Source: Shewanella sp. CG12_big_fil_rev_8_21_14_0_65_47_15
Lineage (GTDB): Bacteria; Pseudomonadota; Gammaproteobacteria; Enterobacterales; Shewanellaceae
NCBI RefSeq assembly: GCF_002783505.1
Contig: NZ_PFGL01000036.1
Coordinates: 1-48,473 of the forward strand
Direction: 5' to 3'
DNA length: 48,473 bases
In this document: piece after piece, positions 1-9,177 of the stretch
Numbering within the stretch: the first letter of the stretch is position 1
Layout: every line of letters starts with the position of its first letter
The notes under the pieces: model-generated
What the model was told of the DNA's origin: nothing
Databases searched by the model: none
The model's input: the letters and a program-made list of their open reading frames with translations, nothing else
Translations under genes and position numbers: made by a program

Positions 1-266
1 TCCTCCTTGGTCGGGTGTGGGGTGAAGCCCCACGACTTTGATTTTGATTAAAGCATTCAAACTACGAAAAAGATGGGATACATAACTTCTAAGTCGAACC
101 ATCAACTTTTCTATAGGCAAAGCTTTACTTGGCCTATTCCCCTTTTGAACTGCGAAACACACTTTGGGGCAATAGCTTTTTAGCTGAACGCAAAGCTAGA
201 GGGATAGTTAAGATTGCCATTGTTGCACCAGTGATCTTCTCGTTTTAGTAGAGCCCTTAGGCCTAA
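1..266. other. Left-edge intergenic stretch with GC-rich hairpin
   Basis: I see no convincing coding sequence here. A short stem (GTGGGG, 5-base loop, CCCCAC) lies at 17-33, followed by an AT-rich tract, and a 7-bp stem (TAGCTTT/AAAGCTA) lies at 173-198. The GC-rich left edge may be the end of a dispersed repeat or of a feature cut by the window. That is inference only. The stretch is downstream of the minus-strand DUF2982 gene, but I see no clear T-tract terminator for it. Confidence 0.35.
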
Positions 267-941
267 CTATGACATCCCCTGTACAATACGCTGCCTTAAC
301 AGTTTAATAAATTCTTTTGGGTCTCGGTCCAAACTGTCGTGGGGAATATAAAGGTGATAGCCCAAGTGGGTATTGAGCATCACACAGCGGTGGCCAAACA
401 TCGCTAACACGCCGCGATAACGGTCCCCTTCGACCACCAGCGGGCTAAATTCAGCCCCTAGGTAAGTTTCGAGGGTGGCGAGGTCCTCCTGCTGGGAGGC
501 CGCAGTGACTAACAAAGGGCGCTGCTCCGTTAATAATCCCGCGGCTAAACGCAGGGAAATATTATCGAGTATGGGATTAAGGTGTTTGAATTTTATCCCT
601 AAATAGGACAGCTCAATCGTATCCACCCCCAGTGTTACCCTCGGAATATCGACCCGCTGAATATTATCCCAAGTGATGAACACCTTACCGCGGCGATGGA
701 AATAGGTCAGTCCCTGTTCGTCGAGACTAATGGTCGTTTCCGGTTCATAAACCTTAGCTAAACCTAAGATCAAGGCAATGGCCCCTAAACTAAAAAAGAC
801 TAAACCTACCGCCATTAGGTCAGGAAAAACAATAAACAAACCAAGGCCCAGCATAACAGCACTGGCACCAATCCAAGTTAACGTCAGCCCATTGCGCTTT
901 GACAACGGCCGAATCGAGACGACATTTGACTCTAAGGTCAT
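267..941 (-). CDS. DUF2982 domain-containing membrane protein
   Basis: A 224-residue protein of unknown function that resembles the DUF2982 family. Two hydrophobic segments lie near residues 20-60, separated by a very short turn. They are followed by a soluble domain beginning with a PH-like pattern (acidic strand, then 'FHRRGKVFITWDNIQRVDIP'), so it is probably inner-membrane anchored with a cytoplasmic domain. An AGGA-type ribosome binding site sits about 8 bases before the ATG. The start lies 4 bases after the stop of the ElyC-like gene, so the two are probably co-transcribed. Nothing in the sequence shows a reaction; the PH-like remark is inference from the hydrophobic pattern. Confidence 0.75.
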   Translation of the reverse strand: MTLESNVVSIRPLSKRNGLTLTWIGASAVMLGLGLFIVFPDLMAVGLVFFSLGAIALILGLAKVYEPETTISLDEQGLTYFHRRGKVFITWDNIQRVDIPRVTLGVDTIELSYLGIKFKHLNPILDNISLRLAAGLLTEQRPLLVTAASQQEDLATLETYLGAEFSPLVVEGDRYRGVLAMFGHRCVMLNTHLGYHLYIPHDSLDRDPKEFIKLLRQRIVQGMS

Positions 942-945
942 CTTT

Positions 946-1689
946 TTATTCCTGTTTTACCCATAACCATAAACGGCCAATATATTCATGAATCGCCCGC
1001 TGGGAGGCTAATAAATTGTCACCCGTCACGCGCCAACCAAAGTCATCCCGCGCCCTAAAATCCGTTGGCGCCGCACTAGGATGTAACCCTTTAGCGGTGA
1101 AAATTGCCATCGCCCTTGGCATATGGGAGGCCGACGTGACTAAGCGAAAGGACTCTTCCCCTAGCTCCCATTTTGCATATTGCGCTTCTTCTAAGGTATC
1201 CCGCGCGAGGGGAAATGGAATGATCTGATTTTTATCGACACCCAGCTCAACGGCAGCATTTGCCATCATTTCAGCATGGGGGATCTGAGTTAGCTCGCCC
1301 CCCCAACCGCTCACCAGCAACTTACAATCCTGACCTAACTTAAGCTGCCGTATTCCTTCAGAGAGTCTTGCAAGGGCTACGGCAGAAAGGGATTGCACCG
1401 CCGTTGCACCTTGGATATCGGAATGGGCCGAACCCAATACCATCACATAGCATTGGCCGGAAATAGCGGCGGAATTAACCGGATACTGTGCTTCTAACGG
1501 CCGCACTAGGGTATTGACACTCAGTTGGCTAGCGAGAAAAAGTAACAGGAAAAATGCCCCCGCTACTAAGCACTTAGCTAGGCTACGGCGGCGCCAAACT
1601 AATAATGAAACGAGCAATAACAGTAGGATAAAGGGAATAGGCATGATCCCCTGAGAAACCACTTTTTTTACCCAAAACAAGATATCCAT
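946..1689 (-). CDS. elyC: ElyC/SanA/YdcF-family envelope protein (DUF218), ElyC-like
   Basis: A 248-residue protein of the DUF218 family. Two membrane segments lie near residues 13-30 and 39-56, followed by a periplasmic-type domain with the family's 'VMVLGSAHSD' strand and 'VTSASHMPRAM' motif. Overall length, the N-terminal 'VKKV' and the C-terminal 'GRLWLWVKQE' resemble E. coli ElyC, a factor linked to peptidoglycan and lipid-carrier metabolism at the envelope. I chose the ATG at 1689 because AGGGGAA lies just upstream; the frame stays open to 1743 without another good site. The gene abuts the DUF2982 gene. ElyC rather than SanA or YdcF is likely but not certain. Confidence 0.75.
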   Translation of the reverse strand: MDILFWVKKVVSQGIMPIPFILLLLLVSLLVWRRRSLAKCLVAGAFFLLLFLASQLSVNTLVRPLEAQYPVNSAAISGQCYVMVLGSAHSDIQGATAVQSLSAVALARLSEGIRQLKLGQDCKLLVSGWGGELTQIPHAEMMANAAVELGVDKNQIIPFPLARDTLEEAQYAKWELGEESFRLVTSASHMPRAMAIFTAKGLHPSAAPTDFRARDDFGWRVTGDNLLASQRAIHEYIGRLWLWVKQE

Positions 1690-1740
1690 ACCAAGTTCCC
1701 CTAAAAAAGCGCCATCATAGCACCAAAAGTGCCATAAACG

Positions 1741-1767
1741 CATCGCCCAGCATTAAGCTGGGCGATG
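1741..1767 (-). terminator. Perfect 11-bp hairpin after mak
   Basis: CATCGCCCAGC, a 5-base loop, and its perfect complement lie between the stop of mak and the start of the ElyC-like gene. On the minus strand only a weak T-rich tail (CGTTTATGG) follows. It may be a weak terminator, an attenuator or an mRNA-end stabiliser. Confidence 0.5.
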
Positions 1768-1797
1768 GTATAAAAGTCAGTACGGGTATTACAGAGA

Positions 1798-2715
1798 TTA
1801 TTTTTCCCACAACCAAGCGGCGCCGCGAACGCCCGATGAACAGCCATAAAGATTTTGGACCACAGGGGTGCGGCATTCACGGCCAACCACATAACGGGTT
1901 AATAAGGCTGGTAATCTTGGATAAATCGCCTCAACATTTGACATGCCGCCCCCCAGCACAATTGCATCGGGATCAAGCATATTAATCACATGGGCCAGTG
2001 ATCGGGCGAGCCTATCCATATAGCGATCAAAGGCAGCGACGGCGATATCGTCATTTTGATCGACTAATAACATAATATCGGCCCCCGATTTCGCGGGCGC
2101 TCGGCTTTTGCCCGCCGCCTCTAGTGCCGCATTATAATCGCGGACAAAACCCGTTCCGGAAATAAAGGTTTCAATACAATCTGGGTTACCACAAAAACAG
2201 CGGGTGGTATTGAACTCTTCCTTCGTCATCCAAGGCAGTGGATTATGCCCCCACTCACCACCGATCCCATTACCGCCGGCATGGACTTTACCGTTAATCG
2301 CCACACCAGCGCCGCAACCAGTACCGATAATCACGCCAAATACCACGGACTTGCCTGCGGCCGCACCATCGACCGCCTCTGATACCGCAAAACAGTTTGC
2401 ATCATTGGCAACACGCACTTCACGCCCAAGCAATTCACCTAAATTCACATCGAGCGGATGACCGTTAATCCAAGTGGAATTGGCATTTTTAACTAAACCT
2501 GAATAGGGAGAAATAACGCCGGGGATCCCCACCCCCACAGTGCCTTTTTCACCTAAGGTTGCTTCGGCTTCATTGACTAAATCCACAATGGCTTGAAGGG
2601 TTGCCTGATAGTCACGCGGTGTCGTGACACGCTTGCGAAATAGCTCATTGCCTGCTTCGCCTAGGGCCACTAATTCTATTTTTGTTCCGCCTAAATCGAT
2701 GCCCATGCGTATCAT
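1798..2715 (-). CDS. mak: Fructokinase, ROK family (Mak)
   Basis: A 305-residue ROK-family sugar kinase that phosphorylates fructose, and possibly mannose or glucose, with ATP in the cytoplasm. The N-terminal phosphate loop 'GIDLGGTK' (residues 5-12), the catalytic Asp in 'ANDANC' (about D105), and the ROK zinc ligands H157, C173, C175 and C180 ('CFCGNPDC') are present. '[13 protein letters not shown]' and 'ETFISGTGF' closely match E. coli Mak and not NagK. The start is ATG with GGAG 9 bases upstream. cysQ lies 69 bases upstream on the same strand. No sugar transporter is next to it, so the true substrate source is not shown here. Confidence 0.9.
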   Translation of the reverse strand: MIRMGIDLGGTKIELVALGEAGNELFRKRVTTPRDYQATLQAIVDLVNEAEATLGEKGTVGVGIPGVISPYSGLVKNANSTWINGHPLDVNLGELLGREVRVANDANCFAVSEAVDGAAAGKSVVFGVIIGTGCGAGVAINGKVHAGGNGIGGEWGHNPLPWMTKEEFNTTRCFCGNPDCIETFISGTGFVRDYNAALEAAGKSRAPAKSGADIMLLVDQNDDIAVAAFDRYMDRLARSLAHVINMLDPDAIVLGGGMSNVEAIYPRLPALLTRYVVGRECRTPVVQNLYGCSSGVRGAAWLWEK

Positions 2716-2784
2716 GAATCGCTACTCCAATGTTATCTTGCCGTGTTGTCGAGTGAATATACCGCACTCGATCCATCGTTATGG

Positions 2785-3588
2785 TTATGCTACCCAGCCA
2801 GGGGCTGTGGCAATAAAGTAAGGGTTTAATATTGCTGGTTTTTGATTGTATGTTAAGGGTAAACCAGAGTCATAACAGACGACGCTTCCGCCTGCACTTT
2901 CCAGTACGGCCTGTGCTGCAGCCGTGTCCCACTCGCTGGTCGGGCCTAATCTAGGGTAGAGATCGGCCTCCCCCTCTGCCAACATACAGAACTTCAGAGA
3001 ACTGCCGACGCTGAGCATCTCGTGAGCACCCAAATGCTGCAAATACTCAGCGATATCAGGGCTTAAGTGCGAGCGACTGCCGACGACTATCGGTATCTGC
3101 CGCGGGTGACTCGCCCCCAGTAATGGGCTTTCCTGCCCCGCCTTTTGCCGCCAAGCACCCAGATGTTTTGCACCATAATAATAGGTGCCAAGCACGGGGG
3201 CATACACAACCCCAGCCAATGCAACTCCTTGATGAATAAGCGCAATATTGACCGTAAACTCACCGTTGCGCTTAATAAACTCTTTGGTGCCATCTAAGGG
3301 GTCGATCAACCAATAGGTGTCCCATTGCCTGCGTTCATCCCAACTGATTTCGGCGGCCTCTTCGGACATCACGGGAATACCCACAAATCGCTCCGCCAGT
3401 GCTGCCACAATCACACTGTGGGCGGCAAGATCGGCGGCCGTCACCGGACTATCATCGCCCTTATGGCTCACGGAAAAGTCATCTTGACCGTAAATCGTCA
3501 TAATGGCCTCGCCCGCGGCTTTAGCTATCTGCACCACCGCCAGCAAATCTTGCTTAGTGAGGGGCGCCAGTGTCGCCTTATCTGTCAT
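2785..3588 (-). CDS. cysQ: 3'(2'),5'-bisphosphate nucleotidase CysQ
   Basis: A 267-residue inositol-monophosphatase-fold enzyme that hydrolyses 3'-phosphoadenosine 5'-phosphate to AMP, clearing the by-product of sulfate assimilation. Metal-binding motifs are intact: E76-E77 in 'MSEE', D96 and D99 in 'WLIDPLDGTKEF', and D221 in 'SEWDTAAAQ'. Length is near the usual 245-270. AAAGGA precedes the ATG. A 283-base gap upstream probably holds the promoter, but I could not fix its elements. E. coli cysQ also acts on PAPS-linked toxicity; that is family knowledge. Confidence 0.93.
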   Translation of the reverse strand: MTDKATLAPLTKQDLLAVVQIAKAAGEAIMTIYGQDDFSVSHKGDDSPVTAADLAAHSVIVAALAERFVGIPVMSEEAAEISWDERRQWDTYWLIDPLDGTKEFIKRNGEFTVNIALIHQGVALAGVVYAPVLGTYYYGAKHLGAWRQKAGQESPLLGASHPRQIPIVVGSRSHLSPDIAEYLQHLGAHEMLSVGSSLKFCMLAEGEADLYPRLGPTSEWDTAAAQAVLESAGGSVVCYDSGLPLTYNQKPAILNPYFIATAPGWVA

Positions 3589-3871
3589 TTCGATGTCCTT
3601 TATCCGTTGAGTATCTTGGCATTATGCCATCGCCATAGATTGAAAATTAAGAACAAATTCATCATACATCGAGCAAAATCGACTAAGAAAGCCACTGACA
3701 CCTATTGAGCCTAGGGTAAAACACTTAGGCTCCCCGAGTCTAAGCCAAGCCCAACCGACTGAAAAGAGCCATAGGTGCAGTTGCATTCGTATTCACAGGC
3801 GCGAATGCTGGCAAAATAGCTATCGACAGCTACAAATAACGGTGCGCGATTATAATGCTCACATTCACAAT

Positions 3872-4963
3872 CTATATTGATTGCAACATGGCCTTGAGCT
3901 GTTGCCGCCAGTCCTGCCACACTATCGACATAAGAGGGTCTTGATGATCCTGTAAATTGTGTGTCGGTAAATTTTGTGTCTGTAACGCTGGCATAGCGAT
4001 AAAATGCTGCAATTTTTCACTGCAAAGTGCACTGTAACTAGGCCTTAATGCAAGGGATTTTCCCTGCATTAAAGCCTTAGCGGCATAGCCTGCGCTATCG
4101 ATGGGCACTATGGGAATTTGTTTGGTTAACAACTTGAATTGAAGCGCTTGACGTTGGATCTCGCAGGCAAACTGATACCAACTGCATTCACCAAGGCCAG
4201 CGTAATGGAACACACCCTGCCCCTGCTTAAGGATCAGCTGCCAGACAGTATACGCCAGCGCATCACTCCAAGTGGGCGAGCCGATTTGATCGTCAATCAC
4301 ATTTAGGCTCGCTTGGGTTTGCATCAGCTTAAGCATGGTTTTTACAAAATTATGCCCATCTTGGCCGTAGAGCCAGGCGGTTCTAATCACTATGGCGCGC
4401 TCACCTAGCAGTCTCAGTACCGCATCCTCACCCGCCAATTTGCTTTTACCGTAAACGGACAGAGGCGAAGGGGGATCGGTTTCCAGGTAGGGGGATGTTT
4501 TTTGCAGCAGGCTGGCATCTGAGTTCACTGCATTGCCGTCAAAAGCGCCACTAAACACCACGCCACTAAAGACATAGTCACTGGAGATATGTACTAAACG
4601 TGCATCGAGATTAATGCATTGTTTCGCAAGAAGTTCAGGGCCGAGTGAGTTAACCCTGTAGGCGAGATCTGGTTCGCGCTCGGCATAGTCTACCCCATTG
4701 TAGGCGGCGCAATTTATCACCCAATCCGGGCGATATTCGCTAAATGCCTTGGCCACAGCCAATGCATCGCTAATATCTAGTTGCTCTCGCGTCAGGGGAA
4801 TTAACCTAAATGCCTGAGTACTAAATGCCTGAGCAATAGCGCTGGCCCTACGTTGCAGCGCCTTAGCCAGTTGACTATCGGCCCCCGTGATAAGCACGGC
4901 TTGCGGCCCATTGCCCTTGGCATCCTCTGGGTAAGCCAAGTGCTTACTTATCATTGTCATCAT
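3872..4963 (-). CDS. RmlD-like sugar-nucleotide reductase (SDR family)
   Basis: About 363 residues, resembling dTDP-4-dehydrorhamnose reductase (RmlD/RfbD) and related NAD(P)-binding extended SDR proteins. The Rossmann entry is '[13 protein letters not shown]', so two of the usual glycines are replaced. The 'ISSDYVFSG' strand and the YxxxK pair ('[11 protein letters not shown]') are present, as is 'RTAWLYG'. The N-terminus extends past typical RmlD and the C-terminus carries an extra tail with Q/L/H-rich sequence. It overlaps the end of the PHP phosphatase gene by about 20 bases, implying translational coupling. No rmlA, rmlB or rmlC lies nearby, so a rhamnose role is not supported by context. 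The start among ATG-ATG-(ACA)-ATG at 4963-4952 is uncertain. Confidence 0.75.
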   Translation of the reverse strand: MMTMISKHLAYPEDAKGNGPQAVLITGADSQLAKALQRRASAIAQAFSTQAFRLIPLTREQLDISDALAVAKAFSEYRPDWVINCAAYNGVDYAEREPDLAYRVNSLGPELLAKQCINLDARLVHISSDYVFSGVVFSGAFDGNAVNSDASLLQKTSPYLETDPPSPLSVYGKSKLAGEDAVLRLLGERAIVIRTAWLYGQDGHNFVKTMLKLMQTQASLNVIDDQIGSPTWSDALAYTVWQLILKQGQGVFHYAGLGECSWYQFACEIQRQALQFKLLTKQIPIVPIDSAGYAAKALMQGKSLALRPSYSALCSEKLQHFIAMPALQTQNLPTHNLQDHQDPLMSIVWQDWRQQLKAMLQSI

Positions 4964-5705
4964 TAAAAAGGGCCACCAAATCGGCAACGCTTTGGTGGCC
5001 GCGGCCGACTAAAAAGGCCAGCAATGCAGCAGGGCTGCGATTAAGTAAGCGAGATTCGGGATAAGCCACAGCATCAATAATGGCTTGAGCGCAGCCAAAC
5101 TCCCCTAAACTGAAGGCAACATGGGAGTCGGATCCCATAACCAAAATGGTCCCAAATTCCTTTGCCGCCTTAGCGATGGCGGTACAGTTGGCCTCACTGC
5201 CCTTACGAGACACCTCGAAGGAGGAATTATTGATCTCCAATGCCACACCGTATTCGGCAGCGGCGCGGGCAACGGCGTCAATATCAATAGGATAAGCAGG
5301 GTTCCCCGGATGGGTAATGATATCGACCTTACCGCTCTTAATCGCATTAATCATGGCTGTGGTGTGAGTCGCCTTATCCGATGGCGGATAAACAGGCTCG
5401 TGAAATCCCGCGAGCACAATATCGAGCTGGGATAAATAATCGCCGAAATAATCAATCCCACCGTCGATATTCTTGATATTGGCTTCGATGCCACGCAAAA
5501 TCCCGACGCCATCGACCATGCGCGGCAACACCCTTAAGTTCACAAAATGCCAAAAATGCGGCGCATCGGCCATGGCGGGACCATGGTCCGTGGTCGCAAA
5601 CAGGCGAATGCCCTTCTGCTTGGCCACGGCGATATAATCATGAATAGTGCTGTATGCATGGCTCGATGCCACGGTATGGGTATGAGTGTCGACTTGGTAC
5701 TGCAT
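4944..5705 (-). CDS. PHP-family phosphatase, YcdX-like
   Basis: A 253-residue PHP-domain metal-dependent phosphatase highly similar in pattern to E. coli YcdX, a trinuclear-zinc phosphatase. Metal ligands visible include H8 and H10 ('DTHTHT'), H16, D40-H41 ('TTDHGPAM'), a Glu in 'GIEANIKN', H in '[10 protein letters not shown]', H in 'ITHPGNP', and D-H in 'GSDSHVAF'. A GAGGTGAACC Shine-Dalgarno region precedes the ATG. The helicase stop codon lies across a 44-base gap, and the RmlD-like gene overlaps its 3' end. The physiological substrate of YcdX is not well settled, so no pathway is assigned. Confidence 0.88.
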   Translation of the reverse strand: MQYQVDTHTHTVASSHAYSTIHDYIAVAKQKGIRLFATTDHGPAMADAPHFWHFVNLRVLPRMVDGVGILRGIEANIKNIDGGIDYFGDYLSQLDIVLAGFHEPVYPPSDKATHTTAMINAIKSGKVDIITHPGNPAYPIDIDAVARAAAEYGVALEINNSSFEVSRKGSEANCTAIAKAAKEFGTILVMGSDSHVAFSLGEFGCAQAIIDAVAYPESRLLNRSPAALLAFLVGRGHQSVADLVALFNDDNDK

Positions 5706-5749
5706 GGTTCACCTCAGTCAGATAATTCAATCAATTAAGTACATAAGCA

Positions 5750-8700
5750 TTAGCTAAACAGTGACAGCAATTCATCCGCACTGCCTTGCCATGTTCCCTT
5801 ACCTTTGCCCTCGAGAATACTGTCCGCCAAGCTTTGCTTATGTTGCTGCATTTCTTGGATTTTTTCCTCTACAGTGCCTTCTGCAATCAGTTTATAGACA
5901 AATACGGGTTTTTCTTGGCCGATACGATGGGCGCGGTCCGTGGCTTGTTTTTCCGCCGCAGGATTCCACCAAGGATCGTAATGGATAACCGTATCGGCGG
6001 CGGTGAGATTAAGCCCAGTTCCGCCGGCTTTTAAGCTGATTAAGAATACGGGCGTATCACCCTCTTGGAACTTATCTATCTGCGCTTGGCGCAGGCGAGT
6101 CTGCCCCGTGAGCTTACTGTAATCGAGCCCTAGGTCCATAAGCTCAGCTTCAATCAAGCCTAACATGCTAGTGAACTGACTGAAGATCAATATCTTACGT
6201 CCCTCTTGCACCATCTCGGGCAAGTTTTGTTTCAGCCAGTCTAACTTGGCATTATTCTTCACTTTCTGCGCTTGTTCTAACTTCACCAACCTAGGATCAC
6301 AGCAGGCTTGGCGCAGCTTAAGTAAGGCATCCAGAAACTCAATATGACTACTGCCAACGCCCTGGGTGGCAAATAAATCCCGCAGTTTTTTCTCCATCAC
6401 CAGCCGAATACTCTCGTAGAGATTACGCTGATCCTTTTCTAGCTCTAGGCTCTGGGAGATCTCCGTTTTTGGCGGTAATTCACTGACGACTTCATCTTTA
6501 GTTCGGCGCAGCACAAAGGGGGCGATACGCTGGCTTAATATCTTAGCCTTTTCGCTATCACCATAGCGCTCGATGCTGTGTCTAAAGGATTTGTTAAAGA
6601 AGGCATTAGTACCTAAGAGGCCAGGCAAGCTAAAATCCATTAAGGATTTCAGCTCGCCTAAGTGGTTTTCCAGCGGTGTCCCCGTTAGGCATAATCTAAA
6701 GGGGGACTGTAATTCCTTGATGATTTGAGTCACTTTCGCTTGGGCATTTTTTATCTGCTGGGCTTCATCGAGTATAATATGCTCAAATTTATGTGACTGA
6801 TAATATTCATTATCCCGCACAATTAACGGATAGGTCGTCACCACTATATCGTATTCGGTTAAGCGTTCGAGCAAAGGCTTACGCAAAGCGCCGTGGATCA
6901 CCACCAGCTTTAACGAAGGGGCAAATTTAGCGGCCTCTTTGGCCCAATTGCCCACTAAACTGGTGGGGCAAATAATCAGGCTTGGACTCGCCCCCGCGGC
7001 GGCTAATTCCCGTTGCTGAAGTAAAAAGGCTAAGGTTTGGACCGTTTTACCCAGTCCCATATCGTCGGCTAAGATACCACCAAGCTGATATTCCTTTAAA
7101 AAACAAAGCCAATTTAACCCTTGCTGCTGATAATGACGCAACTTGGCTCCTAGCGCTTCAGGTATTGCAACCTCGACTACGCCATTAAAGTTTTCAAGCT
7201 TTGTCGCTAACTCAAGGACTCGCTGGCCATTAAGCAGACGAATATCGCTCTCAGCAAAGTCATTGAGTAGATGGGCGCGATATTTAGGTAAAGAGACACT
7301 GTTGCCCCTATGCCCATCGAATAGCTCTAAAATAATACTCACTAATGGCTTGATCACACTGGCTTTAACCTTTAGCCAAGTCCCATTTGGGCTTGGGAGT
7401 AACAGTTCAGCATTATCCGCCGGCTCGCCATGCTGTTTAAGCCAAGTGGCAATAAGCGGCAGCATGGGAATACTTTGACCATCAATATCCGCATTGAGTG
7501 ACAGGGAAAACCAGCCGTCCTGTGAATCATCCAGCTCAATTGCCAACGGCGTGTCGATCACATTTAAGCTAAAATTATCGGCATAACACACTTGGTAATC
7601 CCAGCTTTCCAACTCGGGGATGCGCTGCTCGATAAACTGTAACCACTGTTTAATAGCCTCAGGTAATGGACCCAAACTCCACATACTGGTTAAGCTAGTG
7701 CTACTGGGCAGAGAAGCTGGTGCAAGTTCAACAAAATCGAGGGCCATCAAACGCTCAATTGCCTCCTTTTCCAACGCTAACTGCCGCATGACTTGGTATG
7801 TTTTCCCCCCCTGATTGACTAAAGAGAGTGCTTCATCGATATGGCGACCACTGAGCACTACATCCTGATAGACAAACTCCAGCAACACAAATGGCTGCGC
7901 CATAGCAAACTCGGGTAATGCCAATGAGGTTAGCGTTAAGCGGATCTGTAAGGGCGAGCGCAGTTCGACAAAATCAATCGCAAGGGGCGTTGGCACAGTT
8001 TCAACGGAAAAATGTTTTATAAGCTTATGGCTCACGGCTTCAATCTGCGAGCTAGGTACAGGCGGCATATGATTTAACAGCATTAATTTATCAATACCAA
8101 TATCTGTTTCTACCGGCCCAATCTGGAAATAATCCAGTTCAATATAGGCGGGCGGCTCCGTGGGGATAAGCTCCCAGTTATCCTTACCCGCGAGTACCAG
8201 TTGCATTTGTTTATGCTCATTATCGATGTCATTCCAAACAAATGTCGGGCTTATGGGTTCCCCTCGGCTAAGGGCAATGCGACTTTCCTCCCAAAAACAG
8301 CGTTCAGTCGCGAGCATTTTATCGAGGGCCACCGCCCCTAGTTGTGCCTTTAAATAAAGACGAGAGCTGCCGTGGCGGCGAGTGGACATAATAAGGTTAA
8401 TAATGAGCACATCTTCGGCCCCGATCCAGGCGGGCATAAAATATTGCACATCGGACAGGGCTATTTTAGAACCCTTGTTATAACCGCCATTCTTCGTTAG
8501 CTTGCCGCAGCGCAGTTCGATAAAAACACCGTTATCATCCTTCGACAGCACGTAGAGCACCCTATCCGCATAGAGCTGTTCGACCTCATAAAGCTTAGGA
8601 TCATCGGCCTCATCGAGTAAGTGCAACCACTGGGCGATGCGCTGATCTTCAACGGTTTTATCACTGAGTAAACTGTAAAGTACCGCGGCAAGATGTTTGC

Positions 8701-8965
8701 AATGCCCAGTCGCAGGGCAGGAGCAAAAACCATTCATAATCAATTTATGGTTAACGCTGAAGAGGCGAATATCCTGACGGTAGGGCGTTCGCTCCGTACC
8801 ACTGACTTGCCCCTCAATATGGCGAAAATCGGCGTTGGCCTTTGCACTTATCACTCGCCCTTTCATCACATAATCACGGGCGCGCATCAGTGTTGGCGGC
8901 GTGAATAATGACTCAATCGTACTTTGAGTCAATTGGATAGGCTCTTGGGGGGACAAGCGATTCAT
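5750..8965 (-). CDS. SWIM zinc-finger SNF2-family helicase
   Basis: A large ATP-driven DNA translocase of about 1071 residues. An N-terminal SWIM finger (C81, C83, C89, H91) is followed by a long middle region of unclear fold. The SNF2 core then carries Walker A 'DDMGLGKT' (K about 640), the DEAQ box (about 733-736), 'LTGTPLENH', and the C-terminal helicase half with 'FSQFTSMLGLIE', 'GGTGLNL' and 'TDRAHRIGQ'. I chose the ATG at 8965 with AAGG upstream, because the 43 residues before it look non-coding. The gene may remodel protein-DNA or RNA polymerase complexes, as the RapA/HepA group does, but this SWIM subgroup has no firm role. It stands upstream of the PHP/RmlD pair. Confidence 0.9.
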   Translation of the reverse strand: MNRLSPQEPIQLTQSTIESLFTPPTLMRARDYVMKGRVISAKANADFRHIEGQVSGTERTPYRQDIRLFSVNHKLIMNGFCSCPATGHCKHLAAVLYSLLSDKTVEDQRIAQWLHLLDEADDPKLYEVEQLYADRVLYVLSKDDNGVFIELRCGKLTKNGGYNKGSKIALSDVQYFMPAWIGAEDVLIINLIMSTRRHGSSRLYLKAQLGAVALDKMLATERCFWEESRIALSRGEPISPTFVWNDIDNEHKQMQLVLAGKDNWELIPTEPPAYIELDYFQIGPVETDIGIDKLMLLNHMPPVPSSQIEAVSHKLIKHFSVETVPTPLAIDFVELRSPLQIRLTLTSLALPEFAMAQPFVLLEFVYQDVVLSGRHIDEALSLVNQGGKTYQVMRQLALEKEAIERLMALDFVELAPASLPSSTSLTSMWSLGPLPEAIKQWLQFIEQRIPELESWDYQVCYADNFSLNVIDTPLAIELDDSQDGWFSLSLNADIDGQSIPMLPLIATWLKQHGEPADNAELLLPSPNGTWLKVKASVIKPLVSIILELFDGHRGNSVSLPKYRAHLLNDFAESDIRLLNGQRVLELATKLENFNGVVEVAIPEALGAKLRHYQQQGLNWLCFLKEYQLGGILADDMGLGKTVQTLAFLLQQRELAAAGASPSLIICPTSLVGNWAKEAAKFAPSLKLVVIHGALRKPLLERLTEYDIVVTTYPLIVRDNEYYQSHKFEHIILDEAQQIKNAQAKVTQIIKELQSPFRLCLTGTPLENHLGELKSLMDFSLPGLLGTNAFFNKSFRHSIERYGDSEKAKILSQRIAPFVLRRTKDEVVSELPPKTEISQSLELEKDQRNLYESIRLVMEKKLRDLFATQGVGSSHIEFLDALLKLRQACCDPRLVKLEQAQKVKNNAKLDWLKQNLPEMVQEGRKILIFSQFTSMLGLIEAELMDLGLDYSKLTGQTRLRQAQIDKFQEGDTPVFLISLKAGGTGLNLTAADTVIHYDPWWNPAAEKQATDRAHRIGQEKPVFVYKLIAEGTVEEKIQEMQQHKQSLADSILEGKGKGTWQGSADELLSLFS

Positions 8966-9092
8966 CAGCAAAACCTTGCAACGACAAATTGCCCATAGAG
9001 ACAATAGCGCTATTGCCCACGGACATTTAATAATGAGTGATTGGGATTGTATTGAAAGCCTTGGCGGAAAGCCAGAATCACGGTAATAGAAC

Positions 9093-9130
9093 ATACCTTC
9101 GAGTACCTAAAGACGGCAACTCGAAGGTAT
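9093..9130. repeat. 12-bp perfect inverted repeat between the helicase and DUF885 genes
   Basis: ATACCTTCGAGT and its exact complement are separated by 14 bases, in the 212-base gap between the DUF885 gene stop and the helicase start. On the minus strand there is no T-tract after it, so it is not a normal terminator. A dyad operator for the helicase promoter or an RNA stem are alternatives. Confidence 0.6.
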
Positions 9131-9177
9131 CAGACGGGAAACTAGCAGCAAAAATCACAGCTAAAAAAGCTAACTTA

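Noticed and set aside
3325..3708. 127-aa plus-strand ORF over cysQ
   Set aside because: It is antisense to an intact, well-recognised enzyme gene and shows no domain or ribosome site.
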